This document shows positions 5,712-5,775 of a stretch of 5,775 bases of DNA, piece after piece. The DNA comes from Gemmatimonadota bacterium (GTDB taxonomy: Bacteria; Gemmatimonadota; Gemmatimonadetes; Gemmatimonadales; Gemmatimonadaceae): assembly GCA_003131365.1 (NCBI GenBank), contig PKVB01000075.1, positions 4,346-10,120 on the forward strand, given 5' to 3'. Position 1 is the stretch's first letter. Every line of letters begins with the position of its first letter. The notes below the pieces were generated by a model. That model worked only from the letters and a program-made list of their open reading frames with translations. It was not told the origin of the DNA and made no database searches. Both the position numbers and the translations under genes were made by a program.

Positions 5712-5775
5712 ATGATGACCAACAAGAAAGGTTTCACCCTCATTGAGCTTCTTATCGTAGTCGTCATCATCGGCA
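5712..5775 (+). CDS. Type IV pilin-like prepilin, N-terminus only (3' end outside window)
   Basis: The 21 visible residues give a classical class III signal: a short positively charged leader MMTNKKG, then FTLIELLIVVVIIG. Prepilin peptidase would cut after Gly7 and methylate Phe8; Glu12 is the conserved Glu5 of the mature protein, which pairs subunits during assembly. The following hydrophobic stretch is the start of the pilin helix that anchors the subunit in the inner membrane and later packs in the filament core. From this end alone, a major type IV pilin, a minor pilin and a type II secretion pseudopilin cannot be told apart. A ribosome site lies at the right distance upstream. It is preceded by about 510 bp without a gene, so it probably has its own promoter. 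Confidence -1.
   Translation, partial: MMTNKKGFTLIELLIVVVIIG

Noticed and set aside
1..5775. CRISPR arrays, tRNA or rRNA genes
   Set aside because: No regularly spaced direct repeats, cloverleaf with a CCA-type end or rRNA-like stretches were seen.

Overview
The window reads like a GC-rich chromosomal fragment from a Gram-negative, outer-membrane bacterium. A SusC/RagA-type TonB-linked receptor, a two-component operon, an IS110-type transposase remnant and a type IV pilin-like gene sit together at GC-rich codon usage. That combination would fit Gemmatimonadota or a related Bacteroidota-like lineage. The assignment is an inference from protein style, not from a marker gene.

Layout. Positions 1-1595 (minus strand) hold the N-terminal half of a SusC/RagA receptor: signal peptide, carboxypeptidase-regulatory-like domain, plug and the start of the barrel. 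It runs off the left edge. A 282-bp divergent intergenic region (1596-1877) separates it from a plus-strand two-component operon: a membrane sensor histidine kinase (1878-3623) and an OmpR/PhoB-type response regulator (3620-4369), which overlap by 4 nt (ATGA). Just after the regulator lies a perfect 15-bp inverted repeat with a 38-nt loop (4385-4452). A convergent minus-strand remnant of an IS110/IS116/IS902-type transposase C-terminal domain follows (about 4473-5200). It has no usable start codon in its main frame and appears frameshifted at a run of six G. Positions 5201-5711 carry no convincing gene but contain spaced TGATCA palindromes and small inverted repeats. The window ends inside a prepilin gene (from 5712, plus strand) that shows the canonical prepilin-peptidase motif.

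How the genes may work together. The kinase and regulator form a complete phosphorelay pair and are very probably co-transcribed and translationally coupled. Divergent placement makes the receptor gene a candidate target of the regulator, but no operator was recognised to prove it. The transposase remnant and the pilin gene look unrelated to the signalling pair. I see no evidence of a wholly new system. The least explained parts are the long inverted repeat after the operon, the transposase-domain remnant without its catalytic N-terminal half, and the motif-bearing leader of the pilin gene.
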